This document shows positions 1 through 5,994 of a DNA stretch of 6,763 nt, one piece after another. The first letter of the stretch is position 1; every line of letters starts with the position of its first letter. Source of the stretch: Methylacidiphilaceae bacterium UBA1321 (lineage in GTDB: Bacteria; Verrucomicrobiota; Verrucomicrobiia; Methylacidiphilales; UBA1321). The DNA is taken from assembly GCA_002306945.1 (NCBI GenBank), contig DBTH01000107.1:567-7329 (forward strand), written 5' to 3'. Below the pieces are notes generated by a model that saw only the letters and a list, made by a program, of their open reading frames with translations, made no database searches and had not been told where the DNA came from. The position numbers and the translations under genes were made by a program.

Positions 1-988
1 TGGCGGGAGCGGCTGGAGCCGTTGTGGGAGTGGATTCGGTGGCCGGTGCGGCGGCAGAGGCCGGGGTTTGAGCCGATGAGGCGGGAGTTGCTGGAGCCAT
101 TGCGGGAGAGGAGGCTGCTGCTGTGGTAGTAGTGGGCTCGGGTTCCGATGGAGTCAGATGGGCGAAGCCGTAGTTGAACAGCGCGGTGGCATCGCTCCAT
201 TTATTCGGGGAATCGAGAATGGTGAGGAAGAGTTCGTGTCCGTTTTGCGTAACCGAGGCGGCGTAGGTGTGGCGGGAGGCGTAGGTCCAACCGGTCTTGG
301 CGGGGCCCATGCCGGGATAGACGCCGAGGAGTTTGTTGTGGTTTTTGAGGGTTTGGCTGCGGGCGGCGGTCTTGAGGTAGTAACTCTTCGTGCTGGCGAT
401 GCGGCGCAGTTCGGGGATGTTGACGAAGGCCTGAAAGATTTTCATGAGATCCTCGGCAGTGGTGTACTGGCCGGGGGTGGGCAGACCGTTGGGGGACTTG
501 AAGCAGGAATTGCGACAGCCGAGGCGGATGGCGCGGGCATTCATCATGCTGATGAAGTCGTCGAGGTCGCCGCCAACGTAACGGCCCAGGGCGCGGGCGG
601 AATCGTTGTCGGAGCCGAGGAGAAGGGAGTAGGCGAGGTCGCGGACGGCGACGGTTTCGCCGGGGACGAGCGGGACGTTGCTGGGTTCGGCCTGGTCGGA
701 GGGGACGACGGTGATGGAGCCGCCGAGGCCCTTGTTTTCGTACACGAGCAGGGCGGTGAGAAGTTTGACCGTGCTGGCGGGGGCGAGGTGTTGTTCCTTG
801 TTACGGGCGTAGAGGATTTCGCCGGTTTTGGCGTCGATGAGGAGGGCGCTCTTGGCGCGGACGACCTGGTCGATGTCGCGCTCAAGGGGATGCCGTTGTC
901 CGGCACAAGCCAGCATGCCCGCCATGGCAAAAAACACAATGGCAGGCAGGCAACCCTTTTGAAGGGCCTGTTTTACGGGAAACAGCAT
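1..988 (-). CDS. D-alanyl-D-alanine carboxypeptidase (PBP5-like serine peptidase), 3' end cut by window
   Basis: This penicillin-binding protein of the S11 family removes the terminal D-Ala from peptidoglycan pentapeptides in the periplasm. Reading from the ATG at 988, 329 codons are visible and the gene runs off the left edge. Residues 1-28 are a signal sequence (basic start, hydrophobic core at about 14-27) ending in M-L-A-C, so it may be a lipoprotein, but the lipobox is imperfect. All three active-site motifs are present: S72-T-V-K75 (nucleophile and general base), S126-D-N128 and K231-T-G233. The catalytic domain ends near residue 280. From there to the edge is a tail of Pro, Ala, Ser and Thr, perhaps a linker to a further domain outside the window. 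The start was chosen because it gives a full signal peptide. No Shine-Dalgarno sequence is visible. The gene lies 84 bases downstream of rsmA on the same strand. The catalytic assignment is firm; which family member it is (DacA, DacC, DacF) is not. Confidence 0.93.
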   Translation of the reverse strand, partial: MLFPVKQALQKGCLPAIVFFAMAGMLACAGQRHPLERDIDQVVRAKSALLIDAKTGEILYARNKEQHLAPASTVKLLTALLVYENKGLGGSITVVPSDQAEPSNVPLVPGETVAVRDLAYSLLLGSDNDSARALGRYVGGDLDDFISMMNARAIRLGCRNSCFKSPNGLPTPGQYTTAEDLMKIFQAFVNIPELRRIASTKSYYLKTAARSQTLKNHNKLLGVYPGMGPAKTGWTYASRHTYAASVTQNGHELFLTILDSPNKWSDATALFNYGFAHLTPSEPEPTTTTAAASSPAMAPATPASSAQTPASAAAPATESTPTTAPAAPA

Positions 989-1072
989 ATCAGGTGAATA
1001 CTAAATAAGTATGTCGACGGTTTTACAATCAAAATTTAGGAAAGGACGACCACAGGTAGAAACAAGATGGTA

Positions 1073-1846
1073 TCAGATGGGTGAGCCAAGCCGACACCAT
1101 TCTTCAACGGTAAGCTCTTCGGCACGTCGTGAGTCGTTGCCGCCGATAAGGTTAGAGAGTTTCTTGCGGCGCTGGGAAAACCCCTTTTTCACGAGTTCGC
1201 GGAAAGCAGCGCGATGTTCGGGGGCGACTAAAGGTTTTGGTCGGGCAGTGAGGAGGACGACGGCGGATTCGATTTCGGGTTCGGGATAGAAGACCGAATG
1301 AGGAAGTTTCTTGAGCAGGCTGACTTCGTATTCGGCCTGGATGAGAATGCTAAGAGCGCTGTAATCCTTGGAGCCGGGACCGCTGGCCAGACGCTGGGCC
1401 AATTCGCGTTGGAGGGTGAAAACCATGCGGCGGGGCGGCTGGGGCCAATCCAGCAGGGTCATGATGAGGGGGGTGGAGACGTTGTAGGGGAGATTGCCGC
1501 AAACGGTGGGAAAGGGTTGCTCCTGGCCGAGCACGGGCAGGACTTCGAGGGCGTCGCCTTCGTGGAGTTGGAAATGGGCTTCGTTGTCAAAATGTTCGCG
1601 CAGGAAGGCAGCCAGTCCGCGGTCTTTTTCGATGGCAACGAGGGGGATGCCCGCCTTGAGAATGACTTCGGTGATGGCGCCCAGACCGGGACCGATTTCG
1701 AGCAGCGACACGCCGGGTTCGACCGGGCCGATTTGTTCGACGAGCCAGCGGCAGATATTCTGGTCGTGGAGGAAATTCTGACCGAACTGTTTGAGGGGAC
1801 GCAAGCCGCGTTCGGCGAGATAAAATTTGATGTCGGAAAGGGTCAT
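1073..1846 (-). CDS. rsmA: 16S rRNA (adenine1518-N6/adenine1519-N6)-dimethyltransferase RsmA (KsgA)
   Basis: RsmA dimethylates two adjacent adenines in the 3' terminal helix of 16S rRNA during 30S assembly, using S-adenosylmethionine. The protein is 257 residues, slightly shorter than the E. coli enzyme. Family motifs in order: KQFGQNFL (19-26) at the N terminus, E50-I-G-P-G-L-G (SAM-binding motif I), the acidic residue in AIEKD (71-75), GDAL (97-100), and N118-L-P-Y-N (the catalytic motif that holds the target adenine). The C-terminal part shows FYPEPEIESAV (186-196), matching the family's FxPxPxVxSAV, and FSQRRKKL (223-230). The ATG at 1846 is correctly placed before the QFGQNFL motif. No Shine-Dalgarno sequence lies upstream; the leader is repeat DNA starting only a few bases away. 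An 84-base gap separates it from the downstream carboxypeptidase gene. I am very sure of the identity. Confidence 0.96.
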   Translation of the reverse strand: MTLSDIKFYLAERGLRPLKQFGQNFLHDQNICRWLVEQIGPVEPGVSLLEIGPGLGAITEVILKAGIPLVAIEKDRGLAAFLREHFDNEAHFQLHEGDALEVLPVLGQEQPFPTVCGNLPYNVSTPLIMTLLDWPQPPRRMVFTLQRELAQRLASGPGSKDYSALSILIQAEYEVSLLKKLPHSVFYPEPEIESAVVLLTARPKPLVAPEHRAAFRELVKKGFSQRRKKLSNLIGGNDSRRAEELTVEEWCRLGSPI

Positions 1847-1848
1847 TG

Positions 1849-1886
1849 AAGGCGGAAAGGCTTTTTAGACGGAATTAACGGAATGG
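1849..1886 (+). repeat. Repeat modules C and A, forward copy next to the rsmA start
   Basis: Module C (AAGGCGGAAAGGC, 1849-1861) is followed by module A, which begins TTTTTAGACGGAATTAACGG. C is the exact reverse complement of 5083-5095. A is matched by copies at 4956-4989 and, inverted, at 2057-2089; this copy has one G less in the GACGGG run. Together with 2057-2104 it forms an imperfect inverted pair around the spacer. It sits directly upstream of the rsmA start codon. Confidence 0.85.
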
Positions 1887-1932
1887 GGAAAAAATGGGGA
1901 AAAGTTTTCAGTTCGAAGTTTTCCGTTTTCAG
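1882..1932. repeat. Short tandem repeats in the rsmA upstream spacer
   Basis: AATGGGGAAAA occurs twice in perfect tandem (1882-1892 and 1893-1903). It is followed by three copies of an 8-base unit GTTTTCNG at 1904-1911, 1918-1925 and 1925-1932. These are seen directly in the sequence. No protein of a recognisable family is encoded here. A slippage or low-complexity origin is likely, but the function is unknown. Confidence 0.75.
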
Positions 1933-1950
1933 TGAAAGGCAGTGGGAAAG

Positions 1951-1977
1951 TATGAGGTATGAGGTACTAGGTATCGG
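1951..1977. repeat. 7-base tandem repeat (TATGAGG type)
   Basis: Four consecutive units are visible: TATGAGG, TATGAGG, TACTAGG and a degenerate TATCGG. The array lies in the middle of the 268-base spacer between the alkaline phosphatase-like gene and rsmA, between the inverted A modules. Confidence 0.75.
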
Positions 1978-2011
1978 CTTTCGATAATCCGCAGGGAACA
2001 ACCTCATCCCT

Positions 2012-2048
2012 TCCTGATTTCCTGAGTTCCTGATAAGCCTTTCGCCTT
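2012..2048 (+). repeat. Repeat modules B and C, single copy
   Basis: Module B here (2015-2036) is identical over 22 bases to the reverse complement of 5007-5028 and differs at one base from 5061-5082. On the minus strand B is itself a tandem of the 8-base unit TCAGGAAN, three copies. It is followed by module C (GCCTTTCGCCTT, 2037-2048), one base shorter than the copy at 5083-5095. It lies between convergent copies of module A. Confidence 0.87.
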
Positions 2049-2056
2049 GTCTTTTT

Positions 2057-2104
2057 AATCCCGTAAATTCCGTTAATTCCCGTCTAAAATGCCTTTCGTC
2101 TTTC
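2057..2104 (-). repeat. Repeat modules A and C, inverted copy
   Basis: Read on the minus strand, a C-like stretch (2091-2104) leads into module A (2089 down to 2057), which contains TTTTAGACGGGAATTAACGG. The A core is built from a 9-base unit, GGAATTWAC. The C and A order mirrors 1849-1886, so the two form imperfect inverted ends of a unit of about 260 bases. It begins 10 bases past the stop codon of the alkaline phosphatase-like gene. Confidence 0.85.
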
Positions 2105-2114
2105 ATGTTCCGGC

Positions 2115-3521
2115 TCAGAAAAGCTCCTGGAGGATATAATAGAGATCGGTGTTGGAGATGAAGCCGGTGAGGCGGTCGGAGCCGAATCCCTGCGAGGCCA
2201 TCCAGGCGGGGGAAGCGGTGGGAGTGGCTTCGGTGGCAAAACGGGCGGCCAGGTCGGGGGAGAAAATGCTGGCAGAGTTGGTGCTGAAAGCGCCGCTGTT
2301 GATGCGTTGGCGGAACCAGGTTTGCTGTTCACCGCTGATCTGGGGACCGCCGGGGCCGCTGAGCCATTGGGGCATGGGGATGTCTTCGGCTTTCTTCTCG
2401 GCCGAGCGTTTGGTCCACGATTTGCGCAAGGTCTGCGTGGCGGCAACAGGAGTGGGCGGCGGTGGGGGAGGAACGGCGTCGGCAATCGCTCCGAGGGAAT
2501 AATTATTGGTGACAATGATGAGGGTATTGGGACCGGCGTAGCGGATGGCGGTTTCGATGGTCTGGTCGAGGGCGATGGTCTCGTTAACGGCGAGGTCGGT
2601 CATGTTTTGCCTGGCAGCGGCGGCGATGAGGCCGTGCTCGACGACGAGAAAATAGCCGTTGGGGTTGTACTGGAGACATTGAATGGCGGTGCGAACCATG
2701 TCGCGCAGGTAGGGCTGCTGGACGTCGCGCCGGCTGGCGCCCGAGAAGTAGAAGGATTGCGAGGCGAAGAGGCCGAATATCTGACGTTGACGCAGGGTGG
2801 GCAAGACGGGCCAGGTGGGCACCTTGCGGAGTTCGTCGAGCGTGCGCACGACGTTGTAGCCCTTTTTGTCCATGTCGCGGGTGAGATCGCGGCCGTCCTG
2901 GCGGCCATATTCATTGGTGGCATCGGCGGGAGTGAAGTAATCAGCTCCGCCGCCCATGATGACGTCGATGCGGGAACTGTCGACCAGGGCGCTGGCGGCG
3001 CGGTATTTTTCGCGCGGATCACGCATGTAGGTGTAGAAGGCGACGGGGGTCGGATCGACGAGGGAACTGGTAGTGACCAGACCGGTGGCGCGATGGGCAT
3101 TTTGGGCGGCGTAAATGAGGGTATCGAGCATCTGGTCGAGGGAATTGCAACCGACCAGACCGTTCTTGACGCGCTGACCGCAAGCCAGGGCAGTGCTAGC
3201 GGCGGCTTCGTCGGCGACGGGTTGGCCGAGGCCCTGGACGTTGAGGATGGCGACTTTGGGCAATCCCTCAATGTTGAGAACGTGGTGGCGGGTGGGAACT
3301 TTCTGTCCGGCGGGACGCATCCAGATGTCGACCTTGGCTTCGCTGCGGGCGGCGTCGGATTGTTGGCGGGCGCGGTTGATGGTGGTCAGATCGAGGCCGT
3401 TGGCGACGATGAGAATCACGCCGTGAACGCGTTTTTTGACGAAGCTCTTGTAATAAAATATGCCAAAAGCTCCGAAGAGAAAAAGGATCGCAAGGGCCAA
3501 AAAACGAACACGCCAATTCAT
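2115..3521 (-). CDS. Membrane-anchored alkaline phosphatase superfamily protein, predicted catalytically dead
   Basis: The fold is recognisable as PhoA-type alkaline phosphatase along most of its 468 residues. One hydrophobic segment (about 6-24) would anchor or export it, placing the domain in the periplasm. Matches to the family: VILIVANGLD (35-44) for the VILxIGDGMG motif; VADEAAASTA (102-111) for the VTDSAASATA nucleophile motif; GLVTTSSLVDPTP (147-159); DVIMGGGADYF (186-196); FLVVEHG (291-297); NTLIIVT (332-338); and a C-terminal NTDLYYIL (457-464). Key residues by E. coli PhoA numbering: Asp51 is N41, Ser102 is E105, Asp327 is A300, His331 is R304, Asp369 is N340, His370 is Y341, and His412 is probably F412. 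Asp153, Thr155 and Glu322 survive as D156, T158 and E295. A PPPPPP run at 351-356 precedes a region unlike the family. The reading frame is intact, so this is not simple decay. The role is unknown. The ATG at 3521 is preceded by a weak GGAA. Confidence 0.85.
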   Translation of the reverse strand: MNWRVRFLALAILFLFGAFGIFYYKSFVKKRVHGVILIVANGLDLTTINRARQQSDAARSEAKVDIWMRPAGQKVPTRHHVLNIEGLPKVAILNVQGLGQPVADEAAASTALACGQRVKNGLVGCNSLDQMLDTLIYAAQNAHRATGLVTTSSLVDPTPVAFYTYMRDPREKYRAASALVDSSRIDVIMGGGADYFTPADATNEYGRQDGRDLTRDMDKKGYNVVRTLDELRKVPTWPVLPTLRQRQIFGLFASQSFYFSGASRRDVQQPYLRDMVRTAIQCLQYNPNGYFLVVEHGLIAAAARQNMTDLAVNETIALDQTIETAIRYAGPNTLIIVTNNYSLGAIADAVPPPPPPTPVAATQTLRKSWTKRSAEKKAEDIPMPQWLSGPGGPQISGEQQTWFRQRINSGAFSTNSASIFSPDLAARFATEATPTASPAWMASQGFGSDRLTGFISNTDLYYILQELF

Positions 3522-3652
3522 GGAAGTTCCACTTTAAGCGGTTTTTGAGTCGTCTGACAAGTCCCCGCCTTGGAGGGGATGGCAAACAGGGAAACAAAAT
3601 GGGGGGAATTTACGAGTGGCCGAGCGGATCATTTTCGGCTATTGGCTGATAA
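3522..3652. other. Divergent intergenic spacer between phosphatase-like gene and symporter
   Basis: This 131-base spacer must hold the promoters of both flanking genes if neither is read from elsewhere. I see no repeat modules of the type found in the other two spacers. A short imperfect GC hairpin (CCCC at 3563 pairing with GGGG at 3574) is present but has no T-run. No operator or riboswitch is recognisable. Confidence 0.5.
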
Positions 3653-4972
3653 ATGCCGCGGTTGACCCTGCAATTCTGGAAGTGGAAACTGGCGACTCAA
3701 ATCCTGGCCGGGCTCTTGCTCGGAGCGAGTTTGGGGCTGCTGACGCAATTTCTTTTCCCCGGCAGCGCGCGGCTGGATTGGGCGTTGCAAAAATTCATCG
3801 CTCCGGCGGGCCAGGTTTTCCTGCGCATTATTTTCATGGTGATCGTGCCGCTGGTGATTTCGGCGGTGATGCTGGGCGTGGCCGGAATGGGCGATCTGCG
3901 GCAATTGGGCCGGGTCGGCCTGAAATGCCTCGGCATGACGCTCCTGCTAGCCGGGGCGAGCGTGGCCATCGGGTTATTGATGGTCAACGTGATCAAGCCG
4001 GGCCAGTATCTCGACGCGGAAAAGAGCGCGGCGTTGCGGGCGCAATATTCGACGGCTGCTGTGGAAAACGTCCGACAGGGCGAGGCCAAGGTCGATATAT
4101 CGACGTTACTGCTCAATTTCATTCCGAAGAATCCGATTGCGGACGCGGCGCGGATCTTCACCGACCGCGACGACGGCAACGCGCTCCTGGCGGTGATGGT
4201 CTTCAGCGTGTTCGCCGGATTGGCGATTATTTGTTGTCCGGTGGAAAAGATGACGCCGCTGATCAGTGTGCTGGAATCGATCTTTGCGCTGAGTCTGAAG
4301 GTGATCGATTTCGCGATGGCGATCGCGCCGTTCTGTGTGGCGTGCCTGGCGTTCAACATCACGGCCAAGCTCGGCTTCGGCATCGTAACGACCCTGGGCG
4401 CGTATGTGGTGACGGTGATGCTCGGTTTCCTGCTGCACGCCTTCGTGACTTATCCGCTGGTGCTATGGTTCATGGGACGCAAGTCGCCGCTCGAATTTTA
4501 CCGCCAGGTGCAGGAGGCGGTTTATACAGCGTTCGGCACGTCGTCGAGCAATGCGACCCTGCCGGTTTCGCTGGAGGTGGCCGAACGCGATTTGAAACTG
4601 CCGCCGCAACTTTCGCGTTTTGTCCTGACGGTCGGCGCGACGGCGAATCAAAACGGGACGGCCCTTTACGAGGGTGTGACCGTGCTCTTTCTCGCGCAGG
4701 TTTTCGGCGTCCATCTGCACTTGGGCCAGCAATTGGTCGTAGCGGCCATGTGCATTCTGGCCGGGATCGGCACGGCGGGCGTGCCGGGCGGATCGTTGCC
4801 GCTGGTGGTGGGCGTGCTGGTGACGGTGGGAATTCCGGGCGAGGCGATTGCCATTATATTAGGCATCGACCGCTTTCTGGATATGTGCCGCACGGTGCTC
4901 AATGTGACCGGCGACCTGGTCATCGCGGTCGTCGTCAGCGGGAAAGATAAAAAACTTTTAGACGGGAATTAA
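3653..4972 (+). CDS. Dicarboxylate/amino acid:cation symporter (DAACS, GltP/DctA type)
   Basis: This inner-membrane secondary transporter takes up acidic amino acids or C4-dicarboxylates with Na+ or H+. At 439 residues it has the usual family length, with hydrophobic segments throughout. Motifs: the hairpin 1 serine-rich loop AFGTSSSNATLP (293-304), the TM7 motif N332-Q-N-G-T336 in place of the usual NMDGT, the hairpin 2 loop GTAGVPGGS (373-381), and the TM8 signature D406..D410-M-C-R413-T..N417-V-T-G-D421. R413 matches the arginine that binds the side-chain carboxylate, so an acidic substrate is likely. Residues matching the Na1 site are kept, but those of the Na3 site are not. No Shine-Dalgarno sequence precedes the ATG at 3653. 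The last residues, LDGN and stop, are encoded by repeat module A. It is transcribed alone, convergent with the HDOD gene. The exact substrate and coupling ion are not determined by the sequence. Confidence 0.93.
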   Translation: MPRLTLQFWKWKLATQILAGLLLGASLGLLTQFLFPGSARLDWALQKFIAPAGQVFLRIIFMVIVPLVISAVMLGVAGMGDLRQLGRVGLKCLGMTLLLAGASVAIGLLMVNVIKPGQYLDAEKSAALRAQYSTAAVENVRQGEAKVDISTLLLNFIPKNPIADAARIFTDRDDGNALLAVMVFSVFAGLAIICCPVEKMTPLISVLESIFALSLKVIDFAMAIAPFCVACLAFNITAKLGFGIVTTLGAYVVTVMLGFLLHAFVTYPLVLWFMGRKSPLEFYRQVQEAVYTAFGTSSSNATLPVSLEVAERDLKLPPQLSRFVLTVGATANQNGTALYEGVTVLFLAQVFGVHLHLGQQLVVAAMCILAGIGTAGVPGGSLPLVVGVLVTVGIPGEAIAIILGIDRFLDMCRTVLNVTGDLVIAVVVSGKDKKLLDGN

Positions 4973-4989
4973 CGGAATTTACGGAATGG
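4956..4989 (+). repeat. Repeat module A overlapping the symporter 3' end
   Basis: The module starts with TTTTAGACGGGAATTAACGG and continues through two more 9-base units of the GGAATTWAC type. It matches the inverted copy at 2057-2089 closely. The symporter stop codon TAA (4970-4972) and its last four residues lie inside it. Confidence 0.88.
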
Positions 4990-5006
4990 AAAAAGACAGG
5001 GGAATT

Positions 5007-5082
5007 TTATCAGGAACTCAGGAAATCATAAAAGGAGCGATTCATTTGCTTTCCTTTTCCTGATTTCATGAGTTCCTGATAA
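5007..5082. terminator. Long inverted repeat between convergent genes, possible bidirectional terminator
   Basis: Two inverted copies of module B (5007-5028 and 5061-5082) pair at 21 of 22 positions. Inside them AAAAGGA (5030-5036) pairs with TCCTTTT (5052-5058), extending the stem toward a small loop. The element sits between the stop codons of the symporter and the HDOD gene, where a terminator for both strands would be expected. Neither side has a T-run directly after the stem, so it is not a classical intrinsic terminator. It may instead be a by-product of repeat insertion, or an mRNA 3' end stabiliser. Confidence 0.5.
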
Positions 5083-5095
5083 GCCTTTCCGCCTT
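5061..5095 (+). repeat. Repeat modules B and C
   Basis: B (5061-5082) followed directly by C (GCCTTTCCGCCTT, 5083-5095), the same order and orientation as at 2015-2048. B has one substitution compared with the other two copies. C is the exact reverse complement of 1849-1861 beside rsmA. Confidence 0.87.
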
Positions 5096-5118
5096 TGGCG
5101 AGAAAAACCGGGAGCGGA

Positions 5119-5994
5119 TCAGAGCGTCCACTTGCCGATGGTGAGGCAAGCGCCGAGCATTTTTTCGGATTCGACAAGAACCAGCGGGAGGCATTCCTCG
5201 GCGATGTCCTGAGTAATGCCGAGATCTTTAAGGGCGGGTTCGTCGAGCTCGGTAGTGAAACCTTCTTCGCCGACGCCGAGACCGAAAGCGAGGGCGAGAT
5301 GTTTGGCAGCATGAACCGTGGCGACAAGGGGACGGAATTCCACGGCGGCGTTGCTGGGACGGGGATAGTAGACGACGACTTCCACGAGGCTGGTGGGATA
5401 GGACCAGTTCATGAGCAGGGTGCCGCCAACGTCGGTATGATCGTAGCCGAGGTATTCCTTTTCGGCCATGCGCCAGGGGCAGCCTTCCTCGGCCTGGAGT
5501 TTGCGGATGTCCTCAAACATGTCGGCACAGGAATAGGCCAGCGCGAGCTTGCCGACATCGTGGAGAAGCCCGGCGGTGAAGGCGAGGTCGGGATCGACCT
5601 TGCCCATGCGGCGGGCAAGGATTTCGCTGGCCAGACCGACGGAGACGGAGTGACGGCTGAGATCGCCGGGTTGCCAACCGTAGCCACTGACTTCCTGATT
5701 AAGCCAGCGTCCGGCGACGGAACTGACGGTGTAGCGGTAGACTTCCTTGCGACCGAGGCGGGTGAGAGCGTCACGGAGGGTTTCGCATTTCATGCCGCCG
5801 GTGAAGTAGGCGCTGTTGGCGAGGCTGAGAGTGGAACTGGCGAGACCGGGGTCGCGGTTGATGATTTTTTCGACATCGGCCATCCCGCTGTTGGGGTCGT
5901 TGAGAACCTTCATCAGTTGAGGGAGAATCGTGGGCGAGCAAGGGATGTTGCGGGCCATTTCACAGACCATTTGCAGAGGCAGGGGAGCACTCAT
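5119..5994 (-). CDS. HDOD domain protein, coupled to cheD
   Basis: HDOD is a divergent HD-hydrolase-like domain found in bacterial signalling and chemotaxis proteins, usually without proven catalysis. The 291-residue protein is mostly this domain, starting with the typical N-terminal helical part (IPCSPTILPQLMKVLND, 17-33; IINRDPGLASSTLSLANSAYF, 45-64 in part). HD-type residues are H115, H145-D146 in GLLHDVGKL (142-150) and H186 in YDHTDVGG (184-191). Two usual positions differ: the HH pair is Y209-Y210 and the later aspartate of a VxxAD-type motif is K231 (VHAAKH). A metal site is therefore probably incomplete. There is no receiver domain or membrane segment. The start ATG at 5994 overlaps the cheD stop in an ATGA, with AGGAGG ten bases upstream. 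The context suggests an adaptor or regulator tied to chemotaxis; the partner is unknown. Confidence 0.9.
   Translation of the reverse strand: MSAPLPLQMVCEMARNIPCSPTILPQLMKVLNDPNSGMADVEKIINRDPGLASSTLSLANSAYFTGGMKCETLRDALTRLGRKEVYRYTVSSVAGRWLNQEVSGYGWQPGDLSRHSVSVGLASEILARRMGKVDPDLAFTAGLLHDVGKLALAYSCADMFEDIRKLQAEEGCPWRMAEKEYLGYDHTDVGGTLLMNWSYPTSLVEVVVYYPRPSNAAVEFRPLVATVHAAKHLALAFGLGVGEEGFTTELDEPALKDLGITQDIAEECLPLVLVESEKMLGACLTIGKWTL

Noticed and set aside
158..997. 279-codon plus-strand open frame opposite the carboxypeptidase gene
   Set aside because: It is rich in Gly, Val, Ala, Glu and Asp with no family match, while the minus strand encodes a protein with all three penicillin-binding motifs. 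High-GC third positions open the antisense frame.
998..1032. AT-rich stretch with TTGATT/TTGTAA and TATTTA/TAGTAT on the minus strand ahead of the carboxypeptidase gene
   Set aside because: Spacings of 15 or 19 bases do not fit a standard promoter. A promoter here is likely by position but cannot be fixed from the sequence.
1843..2106. 87-codon minus-strand open frame ending in an ATGA overlap with rsmA
   Set aside because: It is the translation of the repeat modules and tandem units in the spacer. It has no domain character and spans the repeat boundaries, so the overlap with rsmA is taken as chance.
2307..3548. 413-codon plus-strand open frame opposite the phosphatase-like gene
   Set aside because: Composition is low-complexity Gly/Val/Asp/Glu and no motif is recognisable, while the minus frame aligns with the alkaline phosphatase family over most of its length.
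3532..3560. TTGTCA, 17 bases, TTAAAG on the minus strand ahead of the phosphatase-like gene
   Set aside because: The -35 resemblance is good but the -10 box matches poorly, and it would leave a leader of only a few bases. Not strong enough to annotate.
3614..3626. GAGTGGCCGAGCGG, like the D-arm region of a class II (Leu/Ser) tRNA
   Set aside because: No matching acceptor stem, anticodon arm or T-arm follows; the downstream bases enter the symporter gene within 40 positions.
3616..4950. 444-codon plus-strand open frame overlapping the symporter in another frame
   Set aside because: It lacks hydrophobic segments and is rich in Arg and Gly, typical of a shifted frame of a GC-rich gene. The symporter frame carries all family motifs.
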